Shown here piece after piece: positions 14,690 through 26,386 of a stretch of DNA of 64,000 nt. This DNA comes from Adiantum capillus-veneris (taxonomy: Eukaryota > Streptophyta > Polypodiopsida > Polypodiales > Pteridaceae), in contig CM043946.1 of NCBI GenBank assembly GCA_014529385.2, forward strand, positions 18,743,077 to 18,807,076. Reading direction: 5' to 3'. The notes below the pieces were generated by a model that was not told where the DNA came from, made no database searches, and saw only the letters and a program-made list of their open reading frames with translations. Made by a program: the position numbers and the translations under genes. Numbering within the stretch: position 1 is the stretch's first letter; the number at the start of each line of letters is the position of its first letter.

Positions 14690-15583
14690 AAACAGTCAAA
14701 GGGCTCATTTCCACATGAGCGCAATGTATGTAAAAAGCCACTTGAGGTGGTGCACACAGATGTTTGGGGTCCAACCGATACTGCAAGTATACATGGTTGC
14801 AGGTATTATGTCTCTTTCATTGATGACCATACAAGAAAAGTATGGGTCTACTTCATGCGTAACAAAAGTGAAGTGTTTGGTCACTTTCAAGACTTCAAAG
14901 CCATGATTGAGAAGGAGACAGATATGCAAATCAAGACATTGAGGTTAGATGGAGGGGGAGAGTACTTCTCCAATGATTTTTCAGATTTTCTACGAATGCA
15001 TGGTATACGCAGGCAGTTTACATGCAGATATACTCCACAACAGAATGGGATCGCAGAAAGGAAAAACAGGCACATTGCAGAGGTTACACGTGCATTGATG
15101 AATGAGAAGAACATGCCTCATCATTTCTGGGTTGAAGCCATAAATATAGCTGTGTACATTATGAACAGGACACCTACAGCTGCGGTGCATGATGTAACAC
15201 CTGAGGAAAAGGTTATAGGTACAAAGCCTGATTTGCCACACTTGAAAGTGTTTGGCTGCATAGCTTACGTGCATGTACCAGATGAGTTGCGTAGGAAATT
15301 GGATCCTAAAGCAAAGAAATGTATTCTTGTGGGATATTCCCTTGAACAAAAGGGGTACAGGTGCTACAATCCTACTACACGAGAATTACGAGTGAGCAGA
15401 GATGTAGTCTTTGATGAGATGAGCAGTTGGTACAGTAATGCACATGGCACTATTGGGGCTGATGTAAAAGATGATGTGGTTGTACAAAATGTGAGGCCAC
15501 AGTCACAGGTTTTGAGTGGACCACAAGAGTCCTCTTCTCGTGGATCTGTTGAGAAACCATGGAATGGTAGACTACGTACGTAG
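14690..15583 (+). pseudogene. Copia A integrase
   Basis: Cuts and joins element DNA during insertion. The frame starts within the pre-integrase linker at GKQ and carries the catalytic triad in order: D in VHTDVWGP, D in RLDGGGEY and E in QQNGIAERKNR. It then shows the copia signature KVFGCIAYVHVP and KCILVGYS. The upstream part of this open frame (from 14318) is tandem-repeat DNA and not element protein. It ends at a TAG (15581-15583), after which the same frame continues through the linker into reverse transcriptase, so this is one disabling stop in a longer polyprotein. Confidence 0.88.
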
Positions 15584-16590
15584 GTTACTCCACCAATAGG
15601 TATAGGGAATGTATCACGAAAAGGAAAGAAAAAGGTTGATGAACCTCCCTTTATGGCTGATGCATCATCAGGTTTTTCACATGTAGACATGGATTCAAAT
15701 GGTTCTGAACAAAGTCTTGATGAGGAATTTGGAATTCCAGCTGTCAGGACACCTGGTGTAAGGAAAGTACAAGAAGATGCTAGAGGGCAACGGAGTGACC
15801 CAGGACCGCGCAGATCTAATAGAGTCAGAAATACAGTTCAGAAATTGACTTATGATGGGTATCTAGCGCATCACCAAGCCTACATGGCTAAGGTGATACA
15901 GGATGTGGAGCCCACATGTTTTGAGGATGCAGTTGGAAATGTGCATTGGGATGATGCAATGAATGAAGAGATGGCTGCATTGGAAGCAAACGACACATGG
16001 GAGTTGGTGCCATTGCCAAGTGGCAAGAAATGTAAATGGGTGTATAAAACCAAGCATAAGGCTGATGGTAACATTGAGCATCACAAGGCAAGGCTGGTCG
16101 CAAAGGGTTATGCACAGACGTATGACATAGACTATGAGGAGACCTTTGCTCCAGTGGCAAAGATGACGACTGTGAGAGTTGTCATAGAAGCGGCTGCATC
16201 TAGAGGATGGATTATGCATCAAATGGATGTAAAGAATGCCTTCTTGAATGGTGACTTGCAAGAGGAAGTGTATATGGATCAGCCACCTGGTTATGTCGAT
16301 CCAGGTTACCCAGATTATGTATGCAGACTTCTCAAAGCTTTGTATGGTTTGAAGCAGGGCTCTAGAGCATGGTATGACAGGATTGCCAAGTATCTTGTCA
16401 GTATTGGTTTTAGGAGAGCTCATGCTGATCATTCACTCTATGTACGTGAGAGTGATGTGGGGATTGTGTTCATTACCATATATGTAGATGACCTTATTAT
16501 TGTTGGTGACAATGCTATGGAGATTGACCATGTGAAGGCTCTTCTCAAACAGGAGTTTGAAATGAAAGATCAGGACTCCAGAGGGTGTAT
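15584..16590 (+). pseudogene. Copia A reverse transcriptase
   Basis: RNA-dependent DNA polymerase. Visible motifs are WVYKTKHKADGNIEHHKARL (20 residues), then VAKGYAQ, DYEETFAPVAKMTTVR, QMDVKNAFLNGDLQEEVYM, LYGLKQGSRAWY and the catalytic IYVDDLIIVG. Just after EFEMKD the usual stretch around LGELHYFLG is missing and the frame shifts, so the C-terminal part of the palm/connection is deleted. Confidence 0.9.
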
Positions 16591-17351
16591 GGCTATCACA
16601 GAGACAGTATGCTTTGGACATGTTGTCAAAGTATGGTATGGCTGATTGTAAGCCAATTTCTATTCCCTTGGATGTGAATGCAAAGCTGAGTGCAGAGAAG
16701 GGTGATGTTGTTGAGGATGTCAACATGTACAGGAAGATTGTGGGTAGTCTAATCTACTTGACTATCACGAGGCCAGACTTGAGCTACACAGTAGGCTTGG
16801 AGAGTCAGTTCATGCAGCTTTCGAGGAAGCCACATTTGGATGGAGTACGACGCACACTTAGGTATGTGCAAGGTACTCTTGACTACGCATTGTTCTATGC
16901 AGCAGATGCACCATTAGCATTGTATGGGTATACAGATGCAGATTGGGCAGGTAGCATTGTTGATAGGAGATCTATGAGTGGCTTCATGTTCTCTTTTGGG
17001 AGTACTGCTATTACTTGGAGCAGCAAAAAGCATCCTACGGTTGCTTTATCGAGCACAGAGGCCGAGTACAGAGGTGCAGTAGTTGCGGCGTGCGAGGTAG
17101 CTTGGCTACGCACATTACTTGAGGACTTGGGAGTGCAGGTGGACCATCAGATTTTCATCCATTGTGACAACCTCAGCAGCATGCAGTTGGCTAGGAACCT
17201 AGTGTGCCATGCCAGGACCAAACACATAGAGGTCCATTACCACTACGTTCGAGAGCGAGTGTTGGTGGGCGACATCGACTTGGTCTACGTCAGCACAGAG
17301 GAGCAGATAGCGGATATCTTTACCAAGGCCCTCGGAGCTGAGAAACTTTGA
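16591..17351 (+). pseudogene. Copia A RNase H
   Basis: Continues in a new frame from SQRQYALDMLSKYGMADCKP (20 residues). Copia RNase H signatures are YTDADWAGSIVDRRSMSGF, the SSTEAEYRG block, HCDNLSSMQLARN and RTKHIEVHYHYVRERV. The stop at 17349-17351 is close to the normal copia end. The frame is open, but it is separated from reverse transcriptase by the deletion and frameshift. Confidence 0.88.
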
Positions 17352-17401
17352 CGTTTTCGGACTATGCTTGGACTCTGCGACATGCAGAGCTCGAGGGGGA
17401 G

Positions 17402-17720
17402 TGTTGAGATGTCGAGCTCTACACCTTGAGCTGGCATCCACTACGAGTGTTGGCCGCTTACGACATTTACTCACTGGCGCGTTAGGTGACCGACACGGAG
17501 GATATCTGCCAGTGATCTACAGCTGGACTACACTTATAGTGCCAGCCTAGTACGCTTCTAGCGAGTTCACACTTAGTGACCGCATGTACATATGTGCTAC
17601 TTTTCAGCTTTAGCACTTAGTCATTTTGTACTTTCTTTTCTGTAAAGAAGAAGAAGAAGCTTTCCATCTCTGTGTGCTTTGTGCTTGTCTTGTGTAGCTC
17701 TCATGCATCCTCATTCTTTA
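17402..17720 (+). repeat. Probable 3' LTR of copia A
   Basis: Starts TGTTGAGATGTCG directly after a polypurine tract. The right end is uncertain; TTTACA at 17715-17720 is the best TG..CA-type candidate and lies just before the next copia fragment. No 5' partner exists in the window for comparison. Confidence 0.5.
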
Positions 17721-17745
17721 CACGAAGGAAATCCAGAAGTTGTCA

Positions 17746-18180
17746 AGTTTGATGCATTATGCACATTGTTGTTGCAAGAGTCACTTTCCATAAAAAAATA
17801 GGACTAGGCAGCATGCAGTTGAATAGGCTTTTATTGCTTCTCAAAGAAAGGGTGGTAATAGCAATGCAGCCACTTCTTATGGTTCTGTTGTGAGTGGCAA
17901 AAATTCTATTCCTAATGCTTCTTCTGGTAGCACTTCGTCTGGCAATTCTGGTGATAAGGGCAAAAAGAAGATGCGTTGCCATTATTGTAAAGCTAATGAT
18001 CACTTGATCAAGTCGTGTCCTTAGTTGAAGGCCAAAGAGGCTAAGAAGAAAGAGGGTGGTTCCACTGCAAATGTTGGTTCCACAAATGCAGCCATTGTTG
18101 AGTCTTCTGTGAAAGGAGACTGTGATGCTAATGTTGATGCAGAATGGGCTTTTAGCGCAGAGTGCACTTACAATCCTGTT
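17746..18180 (+). pseudogene. Copia B gag C-terminus with zinc knuckle
   Basis: A CCHC knuckle CHYCKANDHLIKSC (17977-18018) follows a Ser/Gly/Asn-rich stretch. An in-frame TAG at 18022-18024 replaces what is probably CAG (Gln). The N-terminal part of gag is missing. Confidence 0.75.
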
Positions 18181-18660
18181 GTCCATGATGCATGCTACAG
18201 ATTCACATGTGTGGTATTTCGACAGTGGTGCTACAAAGCACATTACCTCACATCGTGAATTGTTTACCTCTCTCGAGTTTGTCCCTCATGGGAATTATGT
18301 CACTTGTGCCAACAATGCCTCTTATCCGGTTCAGGGAGCTGGAAATATTGTGCTTACTGCTGCAAATGGCAGCTCTATCACACTTGTTGATGCACTTTAT
18401 GTACCTGGGATCAAGAAGAATCTCTTGTCTGTATCCGCACTTGCTAGACTTGGACTTGTAGTCAAATTTGTGGATGACAGATGTATAGTTCATGATCTCA
18501 GTTTTGGTGAGATGAAATTGTTGCATCAGGCCTTTTGTGCCGTGGCCTGTATAAGCTCACTTTGTATGACAAGTGTGGACAAAATTTTGCAAATGCTGTT
18601 GCAGATTCAAGGGCTATTTCAGATGCAAAACTTTGGCATGCATGTTTTGGTCATCTGAAT
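18181..18660 (+). pseudogene. Copia B aspartic protease and pre-integrase region
   Basis: The protease active site is visible as WYFDSGATKHIT near 18212-18247. It is followed by the copia features ALYVPGIKKNLLSVSALAR and the pre-integrase FGHLNFSSLL. A frame change separates it from gag. Confidence 0.8.
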
Positions 18661-19500
18661 TTTTCCAGTTTGCTGCGTTTGTAGAAATCTGATATGGTTG
18701 CTTCTTTGCCACCTCTTGAAGCACCTGTCAAACATGTTTGTGAAGGCTGTATTTTGGGTAAGATGCAGCATTCTAAGTTTCCAAAGGATGGTTCAGTTCG
18801 GGCCACATGCAGGTTGCAGCTTGTGCATAGTGATGTTTGTGGGCCCATGCAAACTCCGTCCTTGGGCAATTACCTGTACTTCGTGACTTTCATTGATGAT
18901 TACTCCAGGCATGCATGGGTATTTCCACTTAAAGCGAAGTCCGAGTTTTTATGTGCTTCAAACAATTTCTGGCTATGGCTGAAAATGTCTCGAAATATAC
19001 TATGGGCACCCTCCGTTCCGATCGAGGGGGGGAGTATATGTCTCATGAATTTAATGCATTTCTGGCTAGTCGTGGGATAAAACACCAATGTACAGTGCCT
19101 TATACACCTCAGCAAAATGGTGTTGCTGACAGGAGAAACAGGTCACTGACGGAAATGGCACCATGTATGGTCAAAAGTCAAGCTTTGCCGCATTCTTTTT
19201 GGCTTTAGGCCATCATGTGTGCCACTTATGTACTTAACAGGTGTCCTACGAAATCTTTGCAATCTATTATTCCATATGAAGCATGGCATGATAGAAAGCC
19301 TTCTATTGAGCACATGCGTGTTTTTGGTTGTTTGGCACATGCTTTGGTGCCACAAGTGCAACACAGAAAATTGGATGATAAGGCTGTCAAATGTATTTTT
19401 GTTGGTTATAGTGCTGAAAGCAAAGGTTACAGGTTGTATCATCCACAAACAAAACGTATTCTGGTTTCACAGGATGTAGTGTTTGTGGAAGATTCTGTTC
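18661..19500 (+). pseudogene. Copia B integrase
   Basis: Reads the zinc-binding CEGCILGKMQHSKFP, then LVHSDVCGPMQTPS (first D), TLRSDRGGEYMS (second D) and TPQQNGVADRRNRS, where the catalytic Glu of the usual NGVAERKNR is Asp. TAG stops at 18682-18684 and 19206-19208 and a frameshift near 18950 disable it. Confidence 0.85.
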
Positions 19501-20628
19501 AGCCCTTGCTGTCATGTACTAGAGATAGTAATGTAAGCTCACAGGACATTTATGACACTTTGTTGCCTCTTTTCAGTGGTGGAAATACAAATGTAAGTTC
19601 CAATGAGGCAAATGTACAGCCTATGGGGGTTTCTGAAAATGTTACAGATCAGTATATTACTGATGCAGATGTACATGATGTACTTGATGAGGAAAGGGCT
19701 AAAAATGAGCAGGCTAGAGGTATGCCAAAATGGCTGGTGCACACTTTGCGTGACAGTAAATTGGATGCACCTTTGTCTAGGCGTACTCGTTCAGGCTCTC
19801 GCCATGCATCTTATGCATCAGATTGTTATGCTTTGGTTGTGTCTAGTTTACATGATGTTGAGGAGCCTTTGTCTTTTGATGAAGCACAAAATTCAGAAAA
19901 TTGGATGGCTGCCATGCAATCACAATATGATGCACTTATATAAAATGACACATGGACTTTATGTGATTTGCCTCTTGGCAAAAAGGCCATTGGTATGAAG
20001 TGGGTTTACAAGTTGAAACGCAAGCCGGATGGTGATATCGATCGCCATAAGGCTCGACTTGTTCCAAAGGGTTATGCACAGCAAAAAGGCATAGATTATG
20101 AAGAGACTTTTGCTCCCACTTGTCGTATGACTACTGTGCATTTTCTATGTGCATTGGCAGCTCATTTTGGTTGGGATGTACATAATTCAGACATTGTTAC
20201 TACTTTCTTGAATGGTGACATATTTGAGAAAGTTTATGTAACGCAGCCTCACGGTTTTGTCATAAAAGGACAAGAGGAAAAAGTGTGCATATGTAAGAAG
20301 GCTTTGTATGGGTTGAAGAAATCTCCTCATGCTTGGTATGAGAAAGCTGACACTCATTTGGTTAAACGAGGCTTTGGTAACAGTCCAACAGAAAGCACAT
20401 TGTATGTAAAGCGTGAGGATGATGTATTTCTCATTCTGGTTCTTTATGTTGATGATTTGTTGATCACTGGACCAAATGAGAGACATATTGCTGAATTTAT
20501 GGATGATTTGAATGCTACTTTCAAGATGAAAGATTTGGGGCTGTTGCATCATTATTTGGGCATACAATTTAAGCAGTGTGATGGTGGTATTGCCTTGTGT
20601 CAGAAAAGTTACATAGAGACATTGCTAT
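19501..20628 (+). pseudogene. Copia B reverse transcriptase, truncated
   Basis: Linker and reverse transcriptase with ENWMAAMQ, KWVYKLKRKPDGDIDRHKAR (20 residues), DYEETFAPTCRMTTV and the catalytic LYVDDLLITG. A TAA at 19941-19943 interrupts it. The frame ends in unrelated residues after 20628, so RNase H is lost. Confidence 0.9.
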
Positions 20629-20924
20629 TGATAGCCATTTTTCGGCTCTGATAAAATAATATTAAGAAGCCACTTCACCCCACAAAAACACCATAGCACA
20701 ATGACTAGGCTCGCTTTTTCATTGTAAATAGTGTGCGTGTGTTTAGGGTTTTTATCACATTTTTTTATTAAATCGTTAAGCGAGTCATTGGGTTAGGAGA
20801 CAAAAAAACACCATTTTAGATGAAATGGGGAAATCCCACAACTTTGGGACTAATTTCAACGCCTATGGATTCCTATTTCCCATTAAATTTGGAAAAATTT
20901 CATTTAATTTGGGAATGTGACAAA
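20629..20924. other. AT-rich spacer
   Basis: No gene is visible. It contains CACCCCACAAAAACACC near 20675 and AAAAACACCATTTTAGATG near 20806, both related in wording to the GGTGTT/AACACC hairpins of the next repeat. Confidence 0.4.
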
Positions 20925-21189
20925 GAGATAGATTCTCAAGAAAATGATGGTGTTGAGAAACACCTTTTAAAATTTTTATTTTTATGTGGGTGTTTCAAAA
21001 CACTTCATAAAAGAGATAGATTCTCAAGAAAATTGTGGTGTTGAGAAATACCTTTTAAAATTTTTATTTTTATGTGGGTGTTTCAAAACACTTCATAAAA
21101 GATATAGATTCCCAAGAAAATGGTGGTGTTGAGAAACACCTTTTAGAATTTTTATTTTTATGTGGGTGTTTAAAAAGACTTCATAAAAT
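20925..21189 (+). repeat. Three tandem copies of an 88-bp unit with nested inverted repeats
   Basis: Units start at 20925, 21013 and 21101 with GA(G/T)ATAGATTC. Each holds GGTGTTGAGAAACACC (mutated in unit 2) and an AACACC..GGTGTT pair about 25 bases apart, so single strands could fold into alternative hairpins. The array lies directly downstream of the DUF7869 gene's stop. Confidence 0.88.
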
Positions 21190-21235
21190 CATACATAAGC
21201 TGGGGAAATAAAACAATGAGCAAGATATTGAAATG

Positions 21236-22864
21236 CTATTCAATTTCTCCTATTAAGCTAGCATGTGCCTTCTCCATGACATCTGATGGGATCTTGATTG
21301 TTTCCGTAATTCTTCCACCCCTTGGAGTCCATGACCATACAATTGTATCAACACACTCCCAGCGCTTTGGGTCAGCAAGATTGCAGCACCAACTCTTTTT
21401 CCAACAATCCTCATACTGTTCTTCGATTGTGGGATTTCGTTTTCGATGTTTTGGTGCCCAATACTGAATCAGAACTTTCTTGTAGTTAGGAGATGATTTG
21501 TCTACATCAACGTTTGACTCTGCCACTCCTAGCCATATCGGATATTCAGGATCTGCGGGTCTCACAAGAACAAGATCCTCTTTTCTTACATCAATTTGAG
21601 GCCTAAAGGCCTCTTGTGGCCTTGCACTTTGAGGACCAACATAGTGATCATTCAATTCTTCATATCCTTGAAACTCATCTTTGTCTTCCTCTATCTCTTG
21701 AATTCGATGACTCCCTATAGTCTTTGGCCAAAATGTTGTATATTCACCAATGTGTTTATTGGTTGGTTGTTCAAGCTCATTGATTATGTTTTGCCAATAA
21801 GTGATAACAGGCTCCATATATTTTGTGGAGTCATGGTCCTTTCCCTTTAATAGAGAACATCTTTTCCAAAAGTCAAGATATGATTTAATCCCTTGAATAA
21901 CAAGCGGACTATCTCTCACATAGTCTGCTATAGGCACCACATCTGGACAGCCTGTTGGTAATTTTGGTTTTCCCTGGTCATCTTTTTTCCACAACTCAAT
22001 TCCTGACTCCTTTGGCATCCAATCGGGTGATTTGGGATGAATTTTGTACTGCATTACTGGGACTTCACCTTGCATATAGAAACGAAATTGAAGTGGCTTA
22101 GAGTGTCCGACTAGAGCATCTTGTCCGTCACACATGTACCCTTGCACAAAGGATTTAAAGACGGGAACTTGTGTCATCAAAAATGGTGCTGGAGCTGAGC
22201 TTTCACATTTTTGAAAATGTTCCATCAGATGTGGAAAAGTGAATGTCATTCCTGTTCGCAATCTTTCTGAGAACCTACTAAACATTGCATCTATGTCCTC
22301 ATGTGTATGACCCACCATTAAGAATCCCAAATGCACGGTTTTGAAAACTCCTTTTGCTACTAACAAGGATAAGTATGCAAACAAATATCGATTTTTATTC
22401 TCTCCTGCACAATTATCTAGCTGTAGCAAAAGATTCTCAGGCAATTTTTGAAATACAGGAGTGGATATGGTATCCACAACACATTGAGAGGAAGTTGATT
22501 GTATGTGTACAATCTCTTCATTACTTCCTTGGATGGACAACGGTGGTGTCATTGTTGATGCATTCCTCCCACGCTCTTGCTTCATTTTGTTTTGGAGGTC
22601 TAGAGCTCTCCTTGAGTTCAATGCATTGAATAACGTTACATTGCTGCGTGGCATACCGTCATGGCATAAATCTCCTAGTCCATGGTTTTCTGTTCTTTCC
22701 AGATTCTGTAAGCATAATGCAAGGGAACCAATTGTAGCATTGGGATCTGAAGGCCATTAAGTGAGAAGTGACCATACATTCCATGACCATGTCCATGTGT
22801 TATCATACCGGTTAATGATACTTGCAATTGATATGCATTTGCATAATCTTTTGAGTTCAAACGC
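21236..22864 (-). pseudogene. DUF7869 transposase-like protein, C-terminal part
   Basis: A 472-codon frame (22654 down to 21236) contains the DUF7869 hallmarks: LQLDNCAGENKN at residues 77-88 and GHTHEDIDAMFSRFS at residues 115-129, in an RNase H-like arrangement of acidic residues. The biochemical activity of the family is not established; it is often found in mobile-element-like proteins. Upstream, from 22864, minus-strand sequence reads RLNSKDYANAYQLQVSLTGM (20 residues), which continues the N-terminal part at 32890-34482 across the gypsy insertion. A frameshift lies near 22690: the first frame ends at a stop at 22675, while the other reads LERTENHGLGDLCHDG into the long frame. The C-terminal 250 residues have no motif that I recognise. 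Confidence 0.65.
22861..22864. repeat. Left target-site duplication of the gypsy insertion
   Basis: ACGC before the 5' LTR matches ACGC at 32890-32893 after the 3' LTR. The match is AACGC if the terminal A of the LTR is shared. Confidence 0.65.
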
Positions 22865-24870
22865 TGTCGTGCTGTGACATGTACATAGTGGGAACACATG
22901 CTACAAGAGTTATCTTGTAACTTTTTAGATACATAATTATATTTTCTATAATGTACATATGCATATGTAAGTATAAAAATAAGCTTTCTATCTCATCTTA
23001 TTATTTATCTCAATGGTAATGTATTCTTACTTTACCATCAAAAAATACTATGGGAAAAGTGTCAATAGCTCCGCCTCTTTAACTTGGGGCAAAAAGCATT
23101 GATTCTTTATTTCTAATATTTCATTATCATCTCACACCCTAGCTAGATCCTATATCTAGGGTAAACTCCAATATATATATATTCTATGTATTTTTTATAC
23201 TTTTCTTATATTTCTTTTTAAATAGCTACTAGGAGAGAATCAAATCCTAGTGGGACACTATGTGGCATGATTTCAAAGGTACACTTATTTTAATGCATTA
23301 TTGCAAGCATGGTTACAAAACTTTGTCAAGGAGAAATGTCATGCTTTCATATGGCATGAGGTGTCCTTGGGAATTAAATGAAAGTCAAGGCTAAGGAGAC
23401 CACATGAAGACTTTTGCTGCCATAAATGAACCCTATTTTGATGAATTTTTTACACAAGGTTCCAATCCGAATTGGAGAATGATTTTAAAATGAAAATCGT
23501 AGCTAATGAGCTGAAGTTTCTGCCCATATTTTTACTTTTTTATTTGGAGCCACGGTTGAGGAGATATGATCAAAATACTGGACCCCAGTCTGCCCACATC
23601 ATGCAGGGACAGTTCATTTCCAACTTTTCCAATTCCTGTTCACACTGGCTCCTCTCTTCTTTGTGTAAACCCTTGGGGGTTCCCTTCACCTATAAAAGGG
23701 GACCTCTTCTTCCTTGGAAGGAACTCAAGCATTCAAGCCATTGATGAGAGGAATTCTCGAGGGAGTGAGTAGTAATGCCTAATTGTACTTAGCCATTAAC
23801 ATAAGCCCAAGCCTACACTTTCTCCTAGAGGGAGACTAGTCATTCTTGCAACAAGCTAACCTTGGAAGATCAACTCTAATCAAAGAAGGTCTTCCACTTG
23901 GTGTATCAATCAAAGTGGAATTATCCACTCTTCTTCTCTCTCCCATCAATAATGGTGCCGAAGGGTTTCAAGTAAGATGTGTTCTACATTGATGTTTTCT
24001 TGATTTCTTGTTGTTTTCATTTTCATCTCTAATCCAACATATATATATGTATCTAATCTCATCTCCTTAACCAAACCTATCTCTCTCATTCTTAGTAATT
24101 CATCCTCTCTAGGTTCTCTTTGCTACAGGTACATCTCTCCCCGCAGTATCCTTATTGCCTACGGGCAAGAATAGGGCTTGGGAGGGAAACTTCTCATCTC
24201 TTCACTTCTCTCATATCTACATTTCTCACATACTATCCTAAATGAATAACCCACATGATGACCATTTCTATCGCTTTCACTCTGTACGATCTATTAGAAT
24301 TAACGTATGGATTAGCCGTAAAATACACTTTCAACAATGTATAGTGTTTCTCTTTGGCCCTGAAAGGCTCAATGAAATACTTCTATCACCGGATCCCATC
24401 ATACTACCTCTCATAGACTATAATTTTTCTTTTGATGTAAGCGTAGTTATCTTGCTATGAACCAAGAGGATTTGTACACACAATTAATCCCAATCACTAG
24501 ACAAAATATATATATTATGGTAAGCACAAAACTACAATTCCAAAGAACAATTCGTAGCCTATTTGGTCAGCCAAGATGGAATGCTATTAACTCATCCATT
24601 AACCCTTTCATATTACCCATGATACGATATGACCATAGCCTTGATGTTTTCATCTTCGTATTGTTTTGACATTCTCTTTTGCGTTCTTTCTTTGTGTGTG
24701 TGAATGCAAGAGAGAAAGAGTGAGTCTTCTTTGATTGCACTTCTTTCCAAGCCCTAGTCTTCATGGCATCTATGGTTTAACTCCTTCATATAGTTTTTGT
24801 TGAGTTCTCTCACAAACTCTCACAGCCATAAGCCCGGTGCTTTCCTGGCAAGACCGCAAATTTCTCGACA
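22865..24870 (+). repeat. 5' LTR of the gypsy element
   Basis: 2006 bp, TGTCGTGCTGTGACATG to TTCTCGACA, nearly identical to 30883-32889. A TATA box (CTATAAAAGGG) lies at 23690-23700. Two small frames repeated in both LTRs (starting MNNPHDDHFYRFHS and MNQEDLYTQLIPIT) are LTR sequence and not supported genes. Confidence 0.95.
23690..23700 (+). promoter_or_regulatory. TATA box in 5' LTR
   Basis: CTATAAAAGGG is conserved in the 3' LTR at 31709-31719. It is the likely core promoter, with transcription expected to start about 30 bases downstream. Confidence 0.65.
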
Positions 24871-24876
24871 TATTTT

Positions 24877-24894
24877 TGGTGAACCCGACGCGAA
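24877..24894 (+). promoter_or_regulatory. Primer-binding site of the gypsy element
   Basis: TGGTGAACCCGACGCGAA lies 6 bases after the LTR end and nearly equals the site at 2519-2536. The tRNA is not identified. Confidence 0.7.
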
Positions 24895-24923
24895 TCTGCT
24901 AGGGTGAGAGTTTGTGGGTAACC

Positions 24924-26386
24924 ATGGGTGATCATGTTGAGCAACAGGGTATGCATTTTGACCCAGCAACAATGCAAATGTTTCAAGCATTTGCAATGTT
25001 CATGCATCAACAACATGCTACTGAAAGAAGGGAGATTTCAGCAACAAAGGCCATACAAGCGGTCGTCAACAGAATGGATCAGTTCAATGGCAAAGATGTA
25101 ACCAAGTACTTACGTGAGTATGTGAAGGACATGGAGCTGCATCGCCTGTCAGAAGGTGAGATATTCAAAGCTTTGAGCTAGTTGTTGCTCCAGAAATTAG
25201 GGAGCATGTTAGGGCAATTAAAGATGGGCATGGGAGAAATTGGGAAGAACTCAAAGTAGCTTTAAAGGAGGAATATTTCATGGAGGACTCTGAGAGAGTG
25301 ACCAAAAGGACATTCTTAGAATGGGTAGTCAAGCCAAAGCAAGGACTATCAATAAGAGAGCTACTTAGGGAATTTGAGCGGCGCTATGCACAACTCACTA
25401 GGACAGAAAGGGCCACACTAGATGCAGAGAAGACAGATCTTTTCTTGCAAGCTGCAGGTAAAGAGTTTCAAGAAAATTTGGAGCTTCTTCTTGAAGATAA
25501 AGATGCTGAGCAAGGACTAAAGACCGACTGGAATGAGGTTGAAGGTGTTGTCTCACTGCTTGCCAAACGACAAAGAAGAAGGGACAAGATGGTAGTAAAC
25601 ACTACAAGTCCTTCCACCTCAACTTCTTACAAAATGGTAAAGCCTACTTTTATCGCTCCTAAGTTTGATGAGTCCATGCTAGATGAGCTTGTGAAGGGAA
25701 TGCGTGACTTGAAGGTGAAGTTTGCAAAGCTTGAAGAAAAAGGCCAACCATCAGGGCCACTTCCTAGGCAAAGACAACAGCCTAAAGAAGGGTTTGTTAA
25801 TAGATGTATTTGGTGTGATAGTACAGACCATGTAAGAAGGGATTGTGATGATTTTAGTAATGCTTTGTCAAAAGATGTTGTCTTTTTTAAGGATGGTAAA
25901 ATCCACTTAAGAGAGACATGTCTACCCTTGAGAACTAACTTTGGGAAGGGGGGAATGCAAACCTTAGTTGAAGATATGGCAACCAAGCATGCCACCTCTT
26001 CAGTTGAGGCAGCTACTTATGGAGTAAAAATTGAACATTTTTGTGATGAAGAGATGAGTGACCATCATGGTCAAATTTGGCCAAATGTCATGCAATTAGC
26101 TAAAAAGGGAAAGCTTACGAAAGAGATTCTACATGAAGTAGGTGATTGCATACGTCTAGAAACAGGATGGAATGATCCAGTGGACTCATTGTCAGTGCAT
26201 GCCTACATTACAAAATGCCAACAAAATGAGGCAATTGTAGAAGAGAAGCGCAGACGTGAGAATGTTGATGAAGGACCATCAAAAAGAGCTTCTAGAGGTG
26301 AGGGAGAAGCGACTCAATGCCTTCTCAAACACCCTCAACACAAGGAGCATCTCCACCTGAAGTACTCATGGAGGAGTCTACAATAG
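24924..26386 (+). pseudogene. Gypsy gag with zinc knuckle (frameshifted)
   Basis: Structural capsid/nucleocapsid protein. It starts at ATG 24924 (MGDHVEQQGMHFDP), 30 bases after the primer site. A one-base shift near 25170 ends the first frame at a TAG, and the sequence continues as ELVVAPEIREHVRAIKDG in another frame. The capsid-like stretch is followed by a CCHC knuckle CIWCDSTDHVRRDC near 25805-25850. A second frame change near 26310 separates gag from the protease frame. Whether these are assembly errors, mutations or used frameshift sites cannot be told from sequence alone. Confidence 0.85.

Larger units (their letters stand above)
14684..17720 (+). mobile_element. 5'-truncated Ty1/copia retrotransposon (copia A)
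   Basis: Integrase, reverse transcriptase and RNase H follow in copia order, then a polypurine tract (CGAGGGGGAG near 17391-17401) and a probable 3' LTR. Gag, protease, the start of integrase and the 5' LTR are missing. The left end is fused to the third copy of the eL14-bearing tandem unit. Confidence 0.9.
17730..20628 (+). mobile_element. Decayed Ty1/copia fragment (copia B)
   Basis: A second copia lineage, in the same orientation, begins within 10-20 bases of the end of copia A's LTR. It runs from the gag zinc knuckle through protease, integrase and most of reverse transcriptase, then stops abruptly at about 20628 after QKSYIETLL. RNase H and both LTRs are missing. It is closely related to the minus-strand fragment at 60044-61660. 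Confidence 0.9.

Noticed and set aside
24242-24669. Two small conserved frames in the gypsy LTR (also 32261-32688)
   Set aside because: They are conserved only because the two LTRs are near-identical copies; no domain is visible.
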